Source: Dryococelus australis (taxonomy: Eukaryota; Arthropoda; Insecta; Phasmatodea; Phasmatidae). Taken from it: 64,000 nt of DNA. The stretch is from contig CM057009.1 of assembly GCA_029891345.1 (NCBI GenBank), positions 300,925,466-300,989,465 on the forward strand, given 5' to 3'. A program made the translations under genes and the position numbers. The notes beneath the pieces were generated by a model. It saw nothing but the letters and a program-made list of their open reading frames with translations. It ran no database searches and had not been told where the DNA came from. Positions within the stretch are counted from its first letter, which is position 1. Each line of letters begins with the position of its first letter. Positions 35,063 to 46,421 of this stretch are shown here, piece by piece.

Positions 35063-36150
35063 ACCAAGACGGTGCGAACAGATCTGACCTGCTCCTCTTT
35101 GCTCTGCCTGAGTCTGAACTGGGACCACCGGTCGAGGACAGACAGGGCATAGTCTTGGTGGTACTCGTACTATGCGGCATTTGTAGGGGAGTGGGGTGTT
35201 GGCTGGAACCATGTTGTTGGGGCTAGGTGGTGGTTCGCATCTTCTCTTACAACTGACATGATGTGTTGTGTTTACATTGCACTTGTCACTGTTCATCGCA
35301 CTTGCCTCCCGATTGGTATTCTGAAACCCCCTAAAGATAGCCTTCTCTATGATGCTCTGCCTTACTGGGATAGGAAAACCTTTAAGCGGCGTATTACTTT
35401 AATTTGTTATATTGACATCTAAATTTGCACTGCAAATACCCTCACTGTTTGGTGTGGAGTGTTCCGGATGTGTAAAGCCCCTGAATGGCATGGTATTAAG
35501 CAAGCTATTGTTTACACTGTGCTGGTACGAAGCTACTGGACTGAGGTTGATGTTTACATCCTCACTTGTGTAGCTTCTGTTACCATGTGTAAAATCTGGC
35601 ATGCTATGCCACTTTCCACGCTGTGTTCCGCTTCCCAGCATCTCCTTCTTCCCTAGTGGTGTGTGTGCTATACGCAGGTCATCATGGTGTCTTTTCACTA
35701 CATGTCTCTATTCCAGCTTTACAATGAATGTTAAAATCACTAATTTCTCTGTTACCTTCACTGGCCAGATCCTTCAGGTGCCAGTCCTGCACAATGATTC
35801 AACGTTCCTGCTGACAACGGATTTTCCCTTACATAGACATAAATTCCTGGGGTTAGTTCCGGCGGCTGTTTTCTACAATCCGGCACTCACGTGGCGCAAT
35901 ACCTTCCTTGATTCACCCGGGCCTGTTTGTGAATTTGCTGTTGGTGTGTTGCAATTTCATCAGGCGGGATTGGCGGGTTTCCGCAGGATTCGCCTGCCGC
36001 ACATAACGCGTGGCCTTGTACCATTTCTGCAGATGTTTTCCCTGTTGCGGCACTGACACTGTTGTGTATGCGAAACATGATTTTCAGAATCAGTTCTGCC
36101 CATCTCATGAGATCTGCTCCTAACTGGACTCGTAAGTGTATTTTCATGTC
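35063..36150 (-). pseudogene. pol: Integrase C-terminal region and tail, family A
   Basis: The frame at 35887-36147 (86 codons) continues from the integrase core with a helical region (ELILKIMFRIHNSVSAATGK) matching the segment after the third catalytic residue in Ty3/gypsy integrases. Frames further left, including 99 codons at 35399-35698, form a hydrophilic tail of unknown role that reaches close to the polypurine tract. No membrane segment or env motif is present, so the element appears to be a gag-pol type without env. It is broken. Confidence 0.65.
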
Positions 36151-36924
36151 TTAATTACGACGTTCGGTCGGGTTTGCCCTTGGGTGGTAGGTCGCGGTGG
36201 TGCGGTGTTCTGTTCCCCATGCTGTACAATACTCTCTCCACTTCCTTCCTACAAACTGGGTGCCATTATCCATTAGTAAGTATTCCGGACAATCCCATCT
36301 CGGGAAAAACTCACTCTGCATGACGTGGGACGCGGTATGCGCTATGAAATTACTGACAGGAAAAGTTTCTGTCCACCTCCTTAACAAATTTGTTACAACC
36401 ACCCGGAACCGCTTCCCACTTTTGGTGCGGCGGTACGGGCCCATGATGTCGAGAGCAACTGTTTCGAAAGGCTTGGTTGGTTGGTGGAGTTGTTGTGGAG
36501 CATCACCGTCTGTTCTCCACGACTTCCTAGTGTTACACATGACACAATCATGGACGTATTGACGCACTTCTCTCTGCACACCTGGCCAATGAAAATGCTT
36601 TTGCACACCTCTCTGCGTCTGCTCGAAATCCGGGTTTCCGTGTTCCAAACTATCATGCCGTATTTCAAAACTAGTTCACGTGTTTCCTTTGGCACATACG
36701 TCCTCCATTTTCCACAATTTCCTGGTGGGTGGACCTGAATTGCCCTGTTTAAAACCTTCCAGTGTTCCGAAAATATTTCTGCACAATGTTGGCGGCACTG
36801 TGCGGCATCTGGGTAATTTTCCTGAGCAACAGGTACCCTTTTTAAAACATCATGGACATTTAAAGACGCAAGTTCATTTTGACATTTAGCAACAAAATTT
36901 TGAAGTAGGTCGTACTCTCTTCCC
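36151..36924 (-). pseudogene. pol: Integrase zinc-finger and core, family A
   Basis: The 165-codon frame contains the zinc-binding HFHWPGVQREVRQYVHDCVMC unit in its first third. FETVALDIMGPY follows with the first catalytic aspartate, LLMDNGTQFVGR with the second, and YHPRANPTE with the third acidic residue. A preceding stretch to the right gives the linker that normally follows RNase H. Integrase would insert the cDNA, here leaving a 4-bp duplication. It is the best preserved integrase in the window but is part of a broken element. Confidence 0.9.
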
Positions 36925-37490
36925 CCCCCCCCCCCCCCCTCCTCCTTTAGAGATGGTGTTGCACTAGCTGTCTCATCTTTTCACTACTTCTTCCTCTTTC
37001 CTCCCCCTTCAAAACCCATACATAGGCTGTGAAAACTCTGTTAAATACATGGTGCACATTCAAGACAACTTGTTACATTATTGCATGAGTGAAAAGTTAT
37101 TCATTTATTCTTATTTTATTTTACTTCCTTAGAAACTAAGTTAAATCACTAAAATGTACTGTATTTTGACAAATTTCTAAACATGTTTTGGGGGTAGTAT
37201 TTTTTTTATGCCAATATCTCTTAAATAAGCCCTACCCCACTTTTTGTAAAAATGTGTGGCCTGTACATGCCGAAATCTATTTAAATTGTCGATGTAGCAA
37301 TAAAAATAATTTTAGTGAAAATGCACTAATAAAATATTGATACTTAACAAGGATAAACCGAAAAAAAAAATTTTTTTTTTTATAAATGCTATTTTCCCAG
37401 CTTTATATATACATATCACACAATAAATGGTATAAAAATGCTAAAAACCACCAAATAAATGCTATAAAATGTGTTCGTAAATGCTTTCTT
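36925..37490. repeat. Unidentified AT-rich insert inside family A pol
   Basis: Pol similarity stops on both sides of this stretch of about 570 bases. It starts with a C17-18 tract at about 36925-36942 followed by pyrimidine-rich and AT-rich sequence, and ends with A10T11 (37362-37381) and further AT-rich DNA. No terminal repeats or coding motif were seen. It may be a small non-autonomous element or captured DNA. Confidence 0.5.
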
Positions 37491-37934
37491 AACTTACCTC
37501 TAATAATCGCCAAACACACCTGTTCATTTACATGATACTTTCTTTTTGCATTGCCAAACTTTGCACTGTGGTAATTGATTAAGTGTTTATGCCCTTTTTC
37601 GTTGGCTTGGTAGAGCACCGCTCCAATACCCTCCTGACTAGCATCGGTCTGCACTGAAATTGGAAATTCTGGGTTGAATCTGGCTAGCAGCTGACAGTTT
37701 TTAAATGCAAGTTTTATCTCTTGAAATGATTTGTGTGCTTGTGGGGTCCATACAAATTTCAGTTTTTCTGACAACAGTACAGTGAGTGGTGCGGTAATGG
37801 CAGAAAAATTAGGAATAAATTCCCACAACCAATTAATTAGTCCAAAAATTTTTGCACATGTTTATGTGATCTGGGGGCTGGTGTTTTCTGTATTTGTTGG
37901 ATCTATTGTGTTTCGGATTTGTGTCCACCCCTGA
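37491..37934 (-). pseudogene. pol: RNase H remnant, family A
   Basis: The frame contains FIPNFSAITAPLTVLLSEK, the connection segment, then QTDASQEGIGAVLYQ with the first catalytic aspartate of RNase H, and YHVNEQVCLAII with the glutamate-bearing helix. RNase H removes the RNA strand from the RNA-DNA hybrid. The C-terminal part is not visible where the AT-rich insert begins. The same three motifs occur in the 43.1 kb copy. Confidence 0.85.
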
Positions 37935-37973
37935 GACATAATGCCCTAAAAACTTTATCTTACTCATGCCTAC

Positions 37974-38560
37974 TTAACACTTGTCAACCCTAATTGTCAG
38001 TTTTTTACGTTCCAATATCTCAAACACAAGACTCAGATATTGTAAGTGTTCTTCCCAATTACTCGACCCGACTAACACGTCATCAAGATACGCCATCGCA
38101 AAGACTCCAAATCCGTCTAAGACGTTCACCATGTGATTTTGAAAGGTAGCAGGAACACATTTTAATCCAAATGGCATGGAAACAAACTGGAACCTTCTCC
38201 CATCAGGTGTAATGAAAGCGGTCTTTTTACAGTCTTGGGGTGGATAAGCACTTGCCAAGATCCTGATTTCAAATCTAAAGATGTGAACATTGCAGCAGGC
38301 CATAATGTTGACAAAGTGTCTTTAATGTTTATGACAGGTAGTGGCATATTTACTGTGATTTTATTGAGCGGGCGAAATTCAACACAGAACCTCCATTCAC
38401 CATCTTTCTTAGGGGCTAGTGTAATTCCTGAGTTATAGAGACTTTGTGTAGGTTCAATAACATGGTCACTCAACATCTCGCATACCTGCCGGTTTATCAC
38501 ATTCCAGAAGAAAATACCTGGATCCCTCTGCCTCATGTGGACCGGATCCTCGTGCATAAT
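37974..38560 (-). pseudogene. pol: Reverse transcriptase remnant, family A
   Basis: Two overlapping frames show FCVEFRPLNKITVNMPLPVI (fingers), SLDLKSGSWQV with the first palm aspartate, FVSMPFGLKCVPATFQNHM, and AMAYLDDVLVGSSNWEEHL with the catalytic YLDD. This is a typical Ty3/gypsy reverse transcriptase of about 190 residues. It lies directly upstream of RNase H in element sense. The reading frame is broken. Confidence 0.92.
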
Positions 38561-39120
38561 GATAATTATGTGTTCTGTGATGTTGGTGCATTACAGCTTC
38601 CCCTCGGAAAACACTTACATACTGGTCCATCAGATGTTGCAGCTTTCCCTGGTACTGCTCATGTACTGCATGCACGTAATGATCCAGTTGCACGGCAGAT
38701 GATGTTGCTGGCGGCGTGGCTCCCACGGCGTACCGCGTCCACCTTCCACATGTCCCCACGTGAAGGCGGTCGAGATGTGGCTCAATGACAGCTTGATTGT
38801 CGATTAACCACAGTAAACCGAGGATCATTTCTTTGCATAAGTCCGGCACAATGTTCACTTAGCACTTAGTACACAAGTCCAGTATCCCTACTGTCATCTG
38901 TATCACACTTGTGGCTTTACCCTGTTGTTGTGTGGTGTCAAATTGCAAGCAGTGTGGCGCACATGTGTTATAATGGTCTGAATTAATCGCTCGTGCACAA
39001 AACTGTGTCTTGCACCAGCATCTACAACGGCAATGTCGTTTTTTCCCTTTCAACTCAATGTTTACACGTAATGATCGTACAATACTGTCACTCACTTGGT
39101 ACACTTTTGCACCCACAGTT
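38466..39120 (-). pseudogene. pol: Protease remnant, family A
   Basis: The region shows VNIELKGKK near 39080, equivalent to the strand that precedes the active site of the family B protease. EMILGLLWLIDNQAVIEP follows near 38830, the conserved ILG motif of retropepsins of this clade. The active-site region is recognisable by alignment with family B. A proline and threonine-containing linker leads on to reverse transcriptase. It is broken. Confidence 0.8.
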
Positions 39121-39299
39121 GTCGGACATCTCCACTCTGGCAGTGATTGTGTTATCGGTGTTAATGGAGGTGGCGGTCACGTGACATCAACAACTATTGT
39201 AGGGTTTAGGTGGTGGTGGCGGCTCACTGTGCTGTCCCGGTGATTGATGTTCTTATCCTGCCCATACATCTCGTTCATATAAACGTGCTTCCCACGTGA

Positions 39300-40246
39300 A
39301 CATTTCAAGACTGCTTCTGGTGGCTCCACGTAAGTGCAGCCTAATGTCCGGTGTTTACAAAGCAACATGGATTTCCAACACACCGTTGGTGGCTTGCCCT
39401 GGATGCAATCTCTTGTATAGCCCTACTTTGTGGTGGATGAAATCTTCAATCCTTTGGTGTTCCCGCTGCTGCTCGTGGTACAGCCGGGCTTATGGCTGGA
39501 TGATGTCACTGTCGGTATCAACCCGGCCTAACAGTCTCTCACAAAAGTCCTCCCATGTAACTAGGTACTCGCGGACTAGATTCCACCATGCTGCAGCTAT
39601 GCCTCTACGGTGGTTGGCGGTCACCTCAGTTCAGTCTTCGCGATGCACTCGATGCCTATGTAACTTCTCCTAACTTGGATGCTGGGAGTCGGGACCTGCA
39701 AAAGTTGATAGCAAAATAGTTCTGTCTGATCCGGTCAAATCTTGTGGTGTGTACGTAACTACAACTGGTGGTGATGTGGGTTTGTTTTGTGGTGTTGCCG
39801 GCGGCATGTTCCCTACACAGTCATTGTTCCGGCACACTGTACAGTTTATTATCTGGTCACGGAAGGTTACATATTCCTCCGGACCTATGCATCTTAGGTG
39901 GAAAATTTGCCTACACTGTTGACATGTGGACCATTGCTTCCCTGTCCCGTCGCATCCGGTGCACGTGCACAGGTGTTGTTCTGACGGCGGTGGCGTGGTG
40001 TCGGGCATGCATTGATATAACGCTTGTTTCCATTGGTTGTAGTCCAACAAGTTAGGTTGTTTTAATTTCCCGCAATGCACACATTGATCGGCGTGTCCCA
40101 ACTTCTCGTGCTCACGTTCATGGGTGTTGCAGGTACCGGCGCAGTTGGCTTTATGTCTTCTCATGGATGTTCTGGCGTGCTCACCATTTTGTGGCGGATG
40201 ACGCAGTAATCCCGATGCGGATGAACACACTGGCCCCACTTGGGAA
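39300..40246 (-). pseudogene. gag: Gag region with PHD-like finger, family A
   Basis: The frame 39670-40293 runs through the leader into gag. Counting from its first codon, residues 111-154 give C-x2-C, C-x2-C, H-x2-C and C-x2-C: C111, C114, C124, C127, H132, C135, C151, C154. W121 and F131 sit where PHD fingers have aromatic residues. An additional CVHCGK unit lies at 71-76. A PHD finger normally reads histone H3 tails in the nucleus. Its meaning in a particle protein is unknown. Left of it the region is broken and capsid homology is weak. A CCHC knuckle was not found. Confidence 0.7.
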
Positions 40247-40252
40247 CACCAA
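40229..40252 (-). promoter_or_regulatory. Primer-binding-site region
   Basis: In element sense the 5' LTR ends TCA and is followed after two bases by TGGTGTTCCCAAGTGGGG. The same sequence, with small changes, follows the LTRs at 19310 and 62467. TGG at this place is expected to pair with a tRNA CCA end. I could not assign the tRNA. Confidence 0.65.
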
Positions 40253-40253
40253 T

Positions 40254-42096
40254 TGACTACGTTGGGCGAGACACAGAGACAATTACGATACATCTTTTAC
40301 CTGTTGTTGACAGGCACCAGCGGTGGTTCCTACACACCGCAATTTGAGACTCAGGGATCTCAGATATGTTGTGGGTTCTATGTGTTCATCTCCCCCATGT
40401 GTACTTTCAAAACAACTTTTATACATAACACTGCAAAAATCACACTCTTTGGCTGGGCTGGGTACTGACACTACAAAAAGAGGCATTCAAATTTTACACT
40501 GAGAGGTACGTTTATTCTGACCAGATTACAACACGCCAAAATATGAATTGGACGTGACTAGCTAGTTCGGTGAATGATTCCCCAAGCACATTAATTAACT
40601 TGTGCACTCCGACTGGTTAATGCTCCATGGTGCTTGAGAATACAGCCTCCACAAGATAAGGGGCCTACAGCTGCTAGGATGGACTACAGGTTTACCCAGA
40701 GACAAGACGGAGTATGAAATGTACACATGCGGATATTAATGTAACTAGCACCTACTCATTGGGACTTGTTCCTAAACCACGCGGTGTGTGGCGACAGTCA
40801 TACACATAGCAGGTTAGTGCAAAAATAGTCTCACAGTACAAATTATACAAAATAACACTGAGTGAACATGAGACAGGCAAAGTAAACACATAGATCTGAG
40901 AAATAATCTTTAGATGGTGCAGATGCCGCTGGATGAAGTTCGTAGTGGACCACGTGAGGGGGCATGAAAATACAGTATTTCATTGTAAATTCATTCAAGA
41001 ATCGTGAACCAATAAGGATGTGGCCATTAGCAAAACTATTCCCATCAATAAACAAGGATACAAAAGTTCTTAAGGTGCATGAATTGACCGCGTAGTCATA
41101 AACAAAAATGCATCAAACATGAAAAATGCAAGAACCCTTATTGAAAACATTACATAAACCATGAGATAAAATTAAGGTGCACATGACCAAACAAAAATTA
41201 GTCCTCATAACGCGGTGATGGCGCAGATACGGACTTGGTGGTAGCTAACCATGTGGCCGCAAACATTTTTAACATGACAAAATATTCAAAATAATATTAC
41301 TAACACATTACCCTTAATATTGCTTAGCACAATTAAGCAGAAATTACAATGAAAAGCCCTAAACAAGGGTGGATGGTGCTTTATACACAAGTTGCGTGGA
41401 TCGCATGTCCTCTCCAACATGGCCTCCTCTCATCTCGTTTAAATTCCAAGAAGCCTGAAAGGCTGCAAATAATTAAGCTAAGCGGATAGCATTAAGCTGG
41501 GGATGTCTGGCAAAACGTACGCAAGGAAAAGGTTAACCGGTAAACTAAAAGTGCTCTTAAAACTTATATCAGTGCAAAAGTATGAAGTGCGTACGTGACA
41601 GCGTCTTATCTCGCCAGCTCTCCTAGAACGACTGCCCAGAGGCAGGGGTTAGGCGGAGCTACCATGGCTGCCTTCGGGGTTCACACGAGCGGAAGTGCTA
41701 TGCACACCGAGTATAAAATATTATATTGTAAATTGAAAAGGCACCAAAAGAATTACTAAGCAATTTTACAGACAGAATTCAAACTTACATATTCTGGTAA
41801 TTATTCAATTGTCTTTTGAAGGCGTCTTCGCCTGAATATTATTGTCTTTCTCTTCAGCGCCGCGTGCACTTTAAATTTGTAATATCAACTTTACATAAGT
41901 CTCTGAAAATGTAACATGTTACACTTTTAAACAAATTTTACCCTGGAAAGAAATACATAAGACACTGAAACACATTATCCCGTTTTGGGAAAGTCCATAT
42001 TTGTAGCGAGCTGCATCCACGTGCTCACCCACGTGTACCGTAAGTGGCAAGTGCCGTCATGGTCTATCTGTGGCCCGCTATCTGCCTCACTCATCA
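40254..42096 (-). mobile_element. Family A 5' LTR
   Basis: 1843 bases with TG...CA ends in element sense, aligned over its length to 33304-35043. The right-hand border is fixed by the ATAG duplication at 42097-42100. It would hold promoter and polyadenylation signals; a TATA or polyA site was not assigned with confidence. Confidence 0.92.
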
Positions 42097-42480
42097 ATAG
42101 TTATTGGTGTTAGTTAGCAAGGCAGTAGACGTAAGTAGTTGTGCAGTTGTATTTTCAGAGTGCCAGGGTGTGATTTCATGCACGGCCATGAGGTAAGCAG
42201 AGATTCTTACCAGGTTCATGTCGTCACCACATGGTTGTTTGCTTACACCAACACATTTTATTTTCTGCTCTGTTATTGGACATGTAGCACGCCAACCACA
42301 AGTACAGGGGGGGATGGCTACTCACACTTATAAATAAAAAGAGTGTAACCACATGCATGTTAGATCCAGAGCCATCCGGCACGTACTACAGAAATTTTGA
42401 CACTGAAATGTGCAGAGGCTACACTAACTCATAAGGAATGATAATGAATAGTGTGCGTCCCTGGTGGCACGTAGAGGCAC
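42097..42480. other. Flank of family A; no gene
   Basis: Starts with the right target duplication. A plus-strand frame at 42139-42333 has no recognised motif. Confidence 0.45.
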
Positions 42481-42620
42481 CACCAACCTCCTGACTGGCT
42501 GTTGTTATGCACCTCTAGACGGTTGTAAATCACTCACTACCCGTCTAACACTTCCTGTTTGCACTGTGCCTTTATTTCTTTGACCACAGTGGACATCTGT
42601 TGTTGATTCTGCACAAACAC

Positions 42621-43171
42621 CTAAAGATCGTATGTGCATGTTTCTGCTAGCTGGTTTTGTTTTAGTTCACTCACCGTGATCTGTTGTAACACTACTGGAG
42701 TTGTGTTGTTGTTCACAAGAGGTAGGATGGTCTCCCACTCTTCCTCATCTACCGTCGTTTCTTTTTCATTCGGGGAATGTGACAAGGCATTGGCCAGCTG
42801 GTTATCCTTGCCAGGCACATGTTCGATAACAAAGTCAAAATTCTGTAGCAACATTGACCAACTCCTAAAGTAGCTACAGACCTCGCACATTTTGTGTAGC
42901 ACAACACGTAACAGTTATCTGTCATCAGCATGAAACTCCTGTACTCCAGATGAACCCAGTACCATTGTATGGCCCAGATGATCGCCAAGCATTCATGTTC
43001 GTTTACATCATAGCGTTTATCAGTGTAGCCAAGTTTGGCACTGGAGTAGTCAATTATGCAATGTTCCTGGCTGTCACTATACAGGAACCACACCGCACCA
43101 ATGCCTTCCTGGCTGGCATCTGTTTGTAAATACAGGTGGCATGTTGTGTCAATACGTGTGATGCGTAGCAC
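42621..43171 (-). pseudogene. pol: RNase H remnant, family D
   Basis: Overlapping frames show YLQTDASQEGIGAVWF (first catalytic Asp), YDVNEHECLAIIWAIQW (Glu-bearing helix), FMLMTDN (third acidic site) and NFDFVIEHVPGKDNQLANAL, the usual end of Ty3/gypsy RNase H, which includes the last aspartate region. It is a nearly complete domain by motif content but is broken between frames. It is followed leftward by a Glu-rich linker and then similarity ends. Confidence 0.9.
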
Positions 43172-43401
43172 TGTTAAAAATGGTACTTGAATTCGTCAAA
43201 TGCATTCTGCATGTTAGTATCCCACTTGTACTTCTTAGTAGGTGAGAGCATTTCAGTGAGTGGTGCAGTTATTACTGCAAATTCTTGTACATACTGTCTA
43301 AGCCAGTTTATTAGGCCAACCAATTTTTGCAACGATTACCATGTGATAGGCACTGGATTCTCCAGTAGGATTGCTAATTGTTCTGGAGTGGGACAGTTTC
43401 T

Positions 43402-43900
43402 TTACCTGTCGACAAGGATGCCGAGGTACTTTAGGCTGGTTTTCCCTATGCTACACTTGTTATTGGCGCAGGTCAGGCCATTGATTATGAGCCGTTCCAA
43501 AACAATTGGTAGGTGGTGCTGGTGGTCCTCTCCTGTTCCTAACCCCACAAACACGTCGTCTAGATAGGCAATTTTGAAATCACCCATTATTCCCTCAAGG
43601 ACTTTTACAATCATATTCTGAAAATTTGACAGAATGCATTTTAGCGCAAAGAGCATGGCACAGAACTGATATTGGTGGCTGTCGTGCTGTAAAAGCAGTT
43701 TTGTGACTGTCTTCTGGATTTACTGGAATCTACCAGAATACATTTTTCAGGTCGAAAGATGACAGAATTTACTCTTTTCCCAAGATATTCAGCACGGTGT
43801 TCACACTGATAAATGGGGGTGGGGTGATCTCTGTTATTTGATTTATTGTCCTAAAATTAATACAAAAGTGCTACCCTACATCATTCTTTGGTGCCAGGGT
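43402..43900 (-). pseudogene. pol: Reverse transcriptase remnant, family D
   Basis: The 84-codon frame 43402-43656 holds ALKCILSNFQNMIVKVL and KIAYLDDVFVGLGTGEDH with the catalytic YLDD, then LKYLGILVD. Further right, weak fingers-domain similarity continues to about 43900. In element sense the domain precedes RNase H correctly. It is broken and less well preserved than in families A and B. Confidence 0.85.
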
Positions 43901-43994
43901 GATGGCCGAAATGTATCTGCTTTCCAATGTTTCAATTACCTCATCGTGTATCATTTCCGCAATTTACTTATTTATGACATTCAGGTGATGCACA

Positions 43995-44640
43995 TCATAG
44001 TCTGTAGATGTGTGGATCATTGTATATTGTTTTTATTCCATGCTTGGCTACAGTCGTATGTTTGAGCTGGTCAGACGGTGCAAAAACGTCTCTTCTTTCG
44101 TTCGAGATGTTTTCAAAGGCTGCATGGTTCTCGGCCGGAATGCCGTGGTCAAAGGCATTTAACATTACGGACTTTACATTAACCTCTACTAGTCTGCCCA
44201 GCTTGTAAACAGTACGTCTTACTTGTTTGCCAAAATGAATTCTATCCCTAGTGATCTCTATAATTACATTTTGATCAATGAGCCAAGGTACTACAAAGAT
44301 AACTCCCTTGCGAATTTCCTTTGATAGCGAGGCGGGAATGCACATTTAAACTTTTCTAATTATTATGTTTAGTTGAGCAACACCAATGATATTGCTTTTG
44401 CCAGTCAGCGTGGGGAGCTCTATTGTTCAGTTGACATCCATATCATAAATTTTGACAAGTTCTACACGGACAGAGTTGTGTGATGCTGCGGTATCGATCG
44501 ATGCAACATTTGTGACATTTAAAACATACACTGGTACCCTCAAGAGCTTATCGATTGTTGTACTCACTTGTACCAAGTAGTCATCTGGCTGGTTGTATAC
44601 CTTCTCCTGGGGTGCTGCTGCAGATATGCTCATGGAGTAT
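43995..44640 (-). pseudogene. pol: Protease and linker remnant, family D
   Basis: The right part contains VASIDTAASHNSV, a retropepsin active-site region of the same type as family B. The 116-codon frame at 43995-44345 begins near a VIFVVPWLIDQNVIIE segment, equivalent to the ILGLPWLIDNHAVIE stretch of family B. It then gives a hydrophilic linker toward reverse transcriptase. The protease would process Gag-Pol. It is broken. Confidence 0.75.
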
Positions 44641-44699
44641 GTAGGCCCCTGTTGTGGTCCTACCCTGTTGGTTCATTTCCTGAAGCTGACGTTGCTCGG

Positions 44700-45624
44700 T
44701 TTGGGCACATCATATGCCAGTAGTAGTAGTTAGTGTTTATCACGGCATATCCAACTCCGGGGTGCCTGGCACTGGACCTCGGTGTTGGCAGCGCTCGGCG
44801 GCTGAGCAGATGCCACACTTAGACCACTGTTACCTGTCGCATTCACGGAACAGTCTGCTGGCGTGTGGCTGGTCATGTGGGCAGACGGATTGCCTGGGCC
44901 GTTCAACCCTTGGTGTGGTGCTTTTATATGTTTGTTAGAACTGTAACTGGTTTCACACTACTTTTTCCATCCTTAGAGTGTCCAGAAAGTAGCAGCGCCT
45001 GGATTCTGATTCTCACTTCATACTCACAGTTGCACTTGTGAAACGCTGGAACCTACTATACACAATTGGATGTAGTGCAGATCTGTGTTCTTGGAGCACT
45101 ATATCCACTGTGGATTCCAACAGATCCTCTGGTGACAGGTTCTGGTAGTGATGATCGGCTATGCAAATTTTTCGGCCAATGAAAGTTTCCAAGTTTTGCT
45201 TGGACCTCTGCTACGGTGAACAGTAAGAGCTGTTGTTTCAATGTTGTGTAGGTGCTTGCATATTTTGCGGTGAACTTTATTGCATATTGAGTCCAGGTCG
45301 TATTTATATTCAGTTGCTGATCGCCACCAGTATTTGGTGTTGCTGTCAGTTGAGCCTCTACGGCGTTCAGCCACTTCTCTACACCGACACCTTAACGTTG
45401 CAGACGGCTGGTACACTCTACTAGGAACGCTCTTTAGTCTTTCACTCCCTGTCCGGAAAATGTAGGGAATGTCTGGAAGCTAGCTGGTAGGCTAACTGTA
45501 GGCTGCTCCTGGTGCCGTTCTGGTATTTCTGTGTGTACTTGCTGTTGATTCTGCACCGGGATGGGTGGCGCGAGTGGCTGTGAACTGTGTCATGCCTCCT
45601 TCTGCAGTAGCTGTTAAGCGCCAT
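44700..45624 (-). pseudogene. gag: Gag remnant, family D
   Basis: Short frames at 45056-45241, 45159-45416 and 45442-45624 are moderately hydrophilic and Gln, Thr and Arg-rich. They lie between the cysteine-rich region on the right and protease on the left, where gag is expected. No single capsid motif is sure. The part near 44700-44900 contains paired cysteines in other frames and may be the nucleocapsid zone. Assignment is mainly by position. Confidence 0.5.
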
Positions 45625-45787
45625 GTGGTTTGTTTACAACCATGTGTGTGTTATTGTGATTGACGAGACCGGTACGCATTCTTTGCAGCAGAATGTTCCC
45701 TCATTAAAGCTGTTCCACTCTCTGTCCGACACAATTAGGATGGAATCTGTTGTCGCACCTATTACACTTGACAATGGCATGCCCTTT

Positions 45788-46353
45788 CTAGCTGCACAAT
45801 CTGACACTGCACTTACATACTCTGTGTTCCTTTGACGGCAGGAATTCGCTATGTGCAATCAGCTGTGCTGCTGTAGGCTGGCTGGTCTGGTTGGTAGTGT
45901 AATACTGGTTGAAGGTGCAGTCCTGACACTTGAAAATGTCACATCGTACAGATGGCCACTCTACTGCTGTCAGGCAGGTGACATTTGTTGCTCCGTATTG
46001 ACACAGTTCACAGTGCACGGTATCGTTTCTGATGTTGCACGTAGGGCATGAGCAGTGTGCTATCCTGTATGTTATCTTTACTTTTTGAGCAAACAACAAC
46101 CTTTTTTCTTCTAGAATGTAGCGACAGATGTTAGCTTGGAGGTCAAATTTTTTGTACAAGTCCAGTGAAATATTCTTTCCATATGATGCACATATTTCCT
46201 CAGCATTCCCCAGGATAGTTGGAAATTCCATGCCACTGATGTTCGCAGTTGTACATGAATCCATGTGTACAAGAGGTTCCCTCTGTACTGAACCTGGTAA
46301 ACCCGGTCTGTTGGGATGCAGTGGTCAGTGCAAGATAGGACCGTACCACGCAC
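45788..46353 (-). pseudogene. Cysteine-rich gag N-region, family D
   Basis: The 158-codon frame 45788-46264 contains CSCPTCNIRNDTVHCELC and CDIFKCQDC, giving several paired cysteines over about 60 residues. The position upstream of gag and the C-x2-C spacing are like the PHD-like cluster of family A, but the histidine pattern is less clear. Zinc binding is inferred only from spacing. It is broken at its edges. Confidence 0.5.
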
Positions 46354-46376
46354 ACACGGCAGGCTTCAGGAACGCG

Positions 46377-46421
46377 GTGACATCATGGGTAACTGCATGG
46401 TGCACTGTGACATCATGGGTA
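46377..46421. repeat. 15-bp direct repeat, 30-bp period
   Basis: GTGACATCATGGGTA occurs at 46377-46391 and again at 46407-46421 with 15 bases between. TGACATCA resembles a bZIP-type site, but a regulatory role is speculation. Confidence 0.85.

Larger units (their letters stand above)
33304..42096 (-). mobile_element. Ty3/gypsy family A element with both LTRs
   Basis: An 8.8 kb minus-strand element with LTRs at both ends, a purine tract next to the 3' LTR, and gag, protease, reverse transcriptase, RNase H and integrase in canonical order. ATAG flanks it on both sides (33300-33303 and 42097-42100). It is structurally complete at its ends but broken inside by more than a few interruptions, and an unrelated AT-rich insert separates RNase H and integrase. 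The LTRs differ clearly by substitutions and by about 100 bp in length, so the insertion is not young. Confidence 0.93.
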
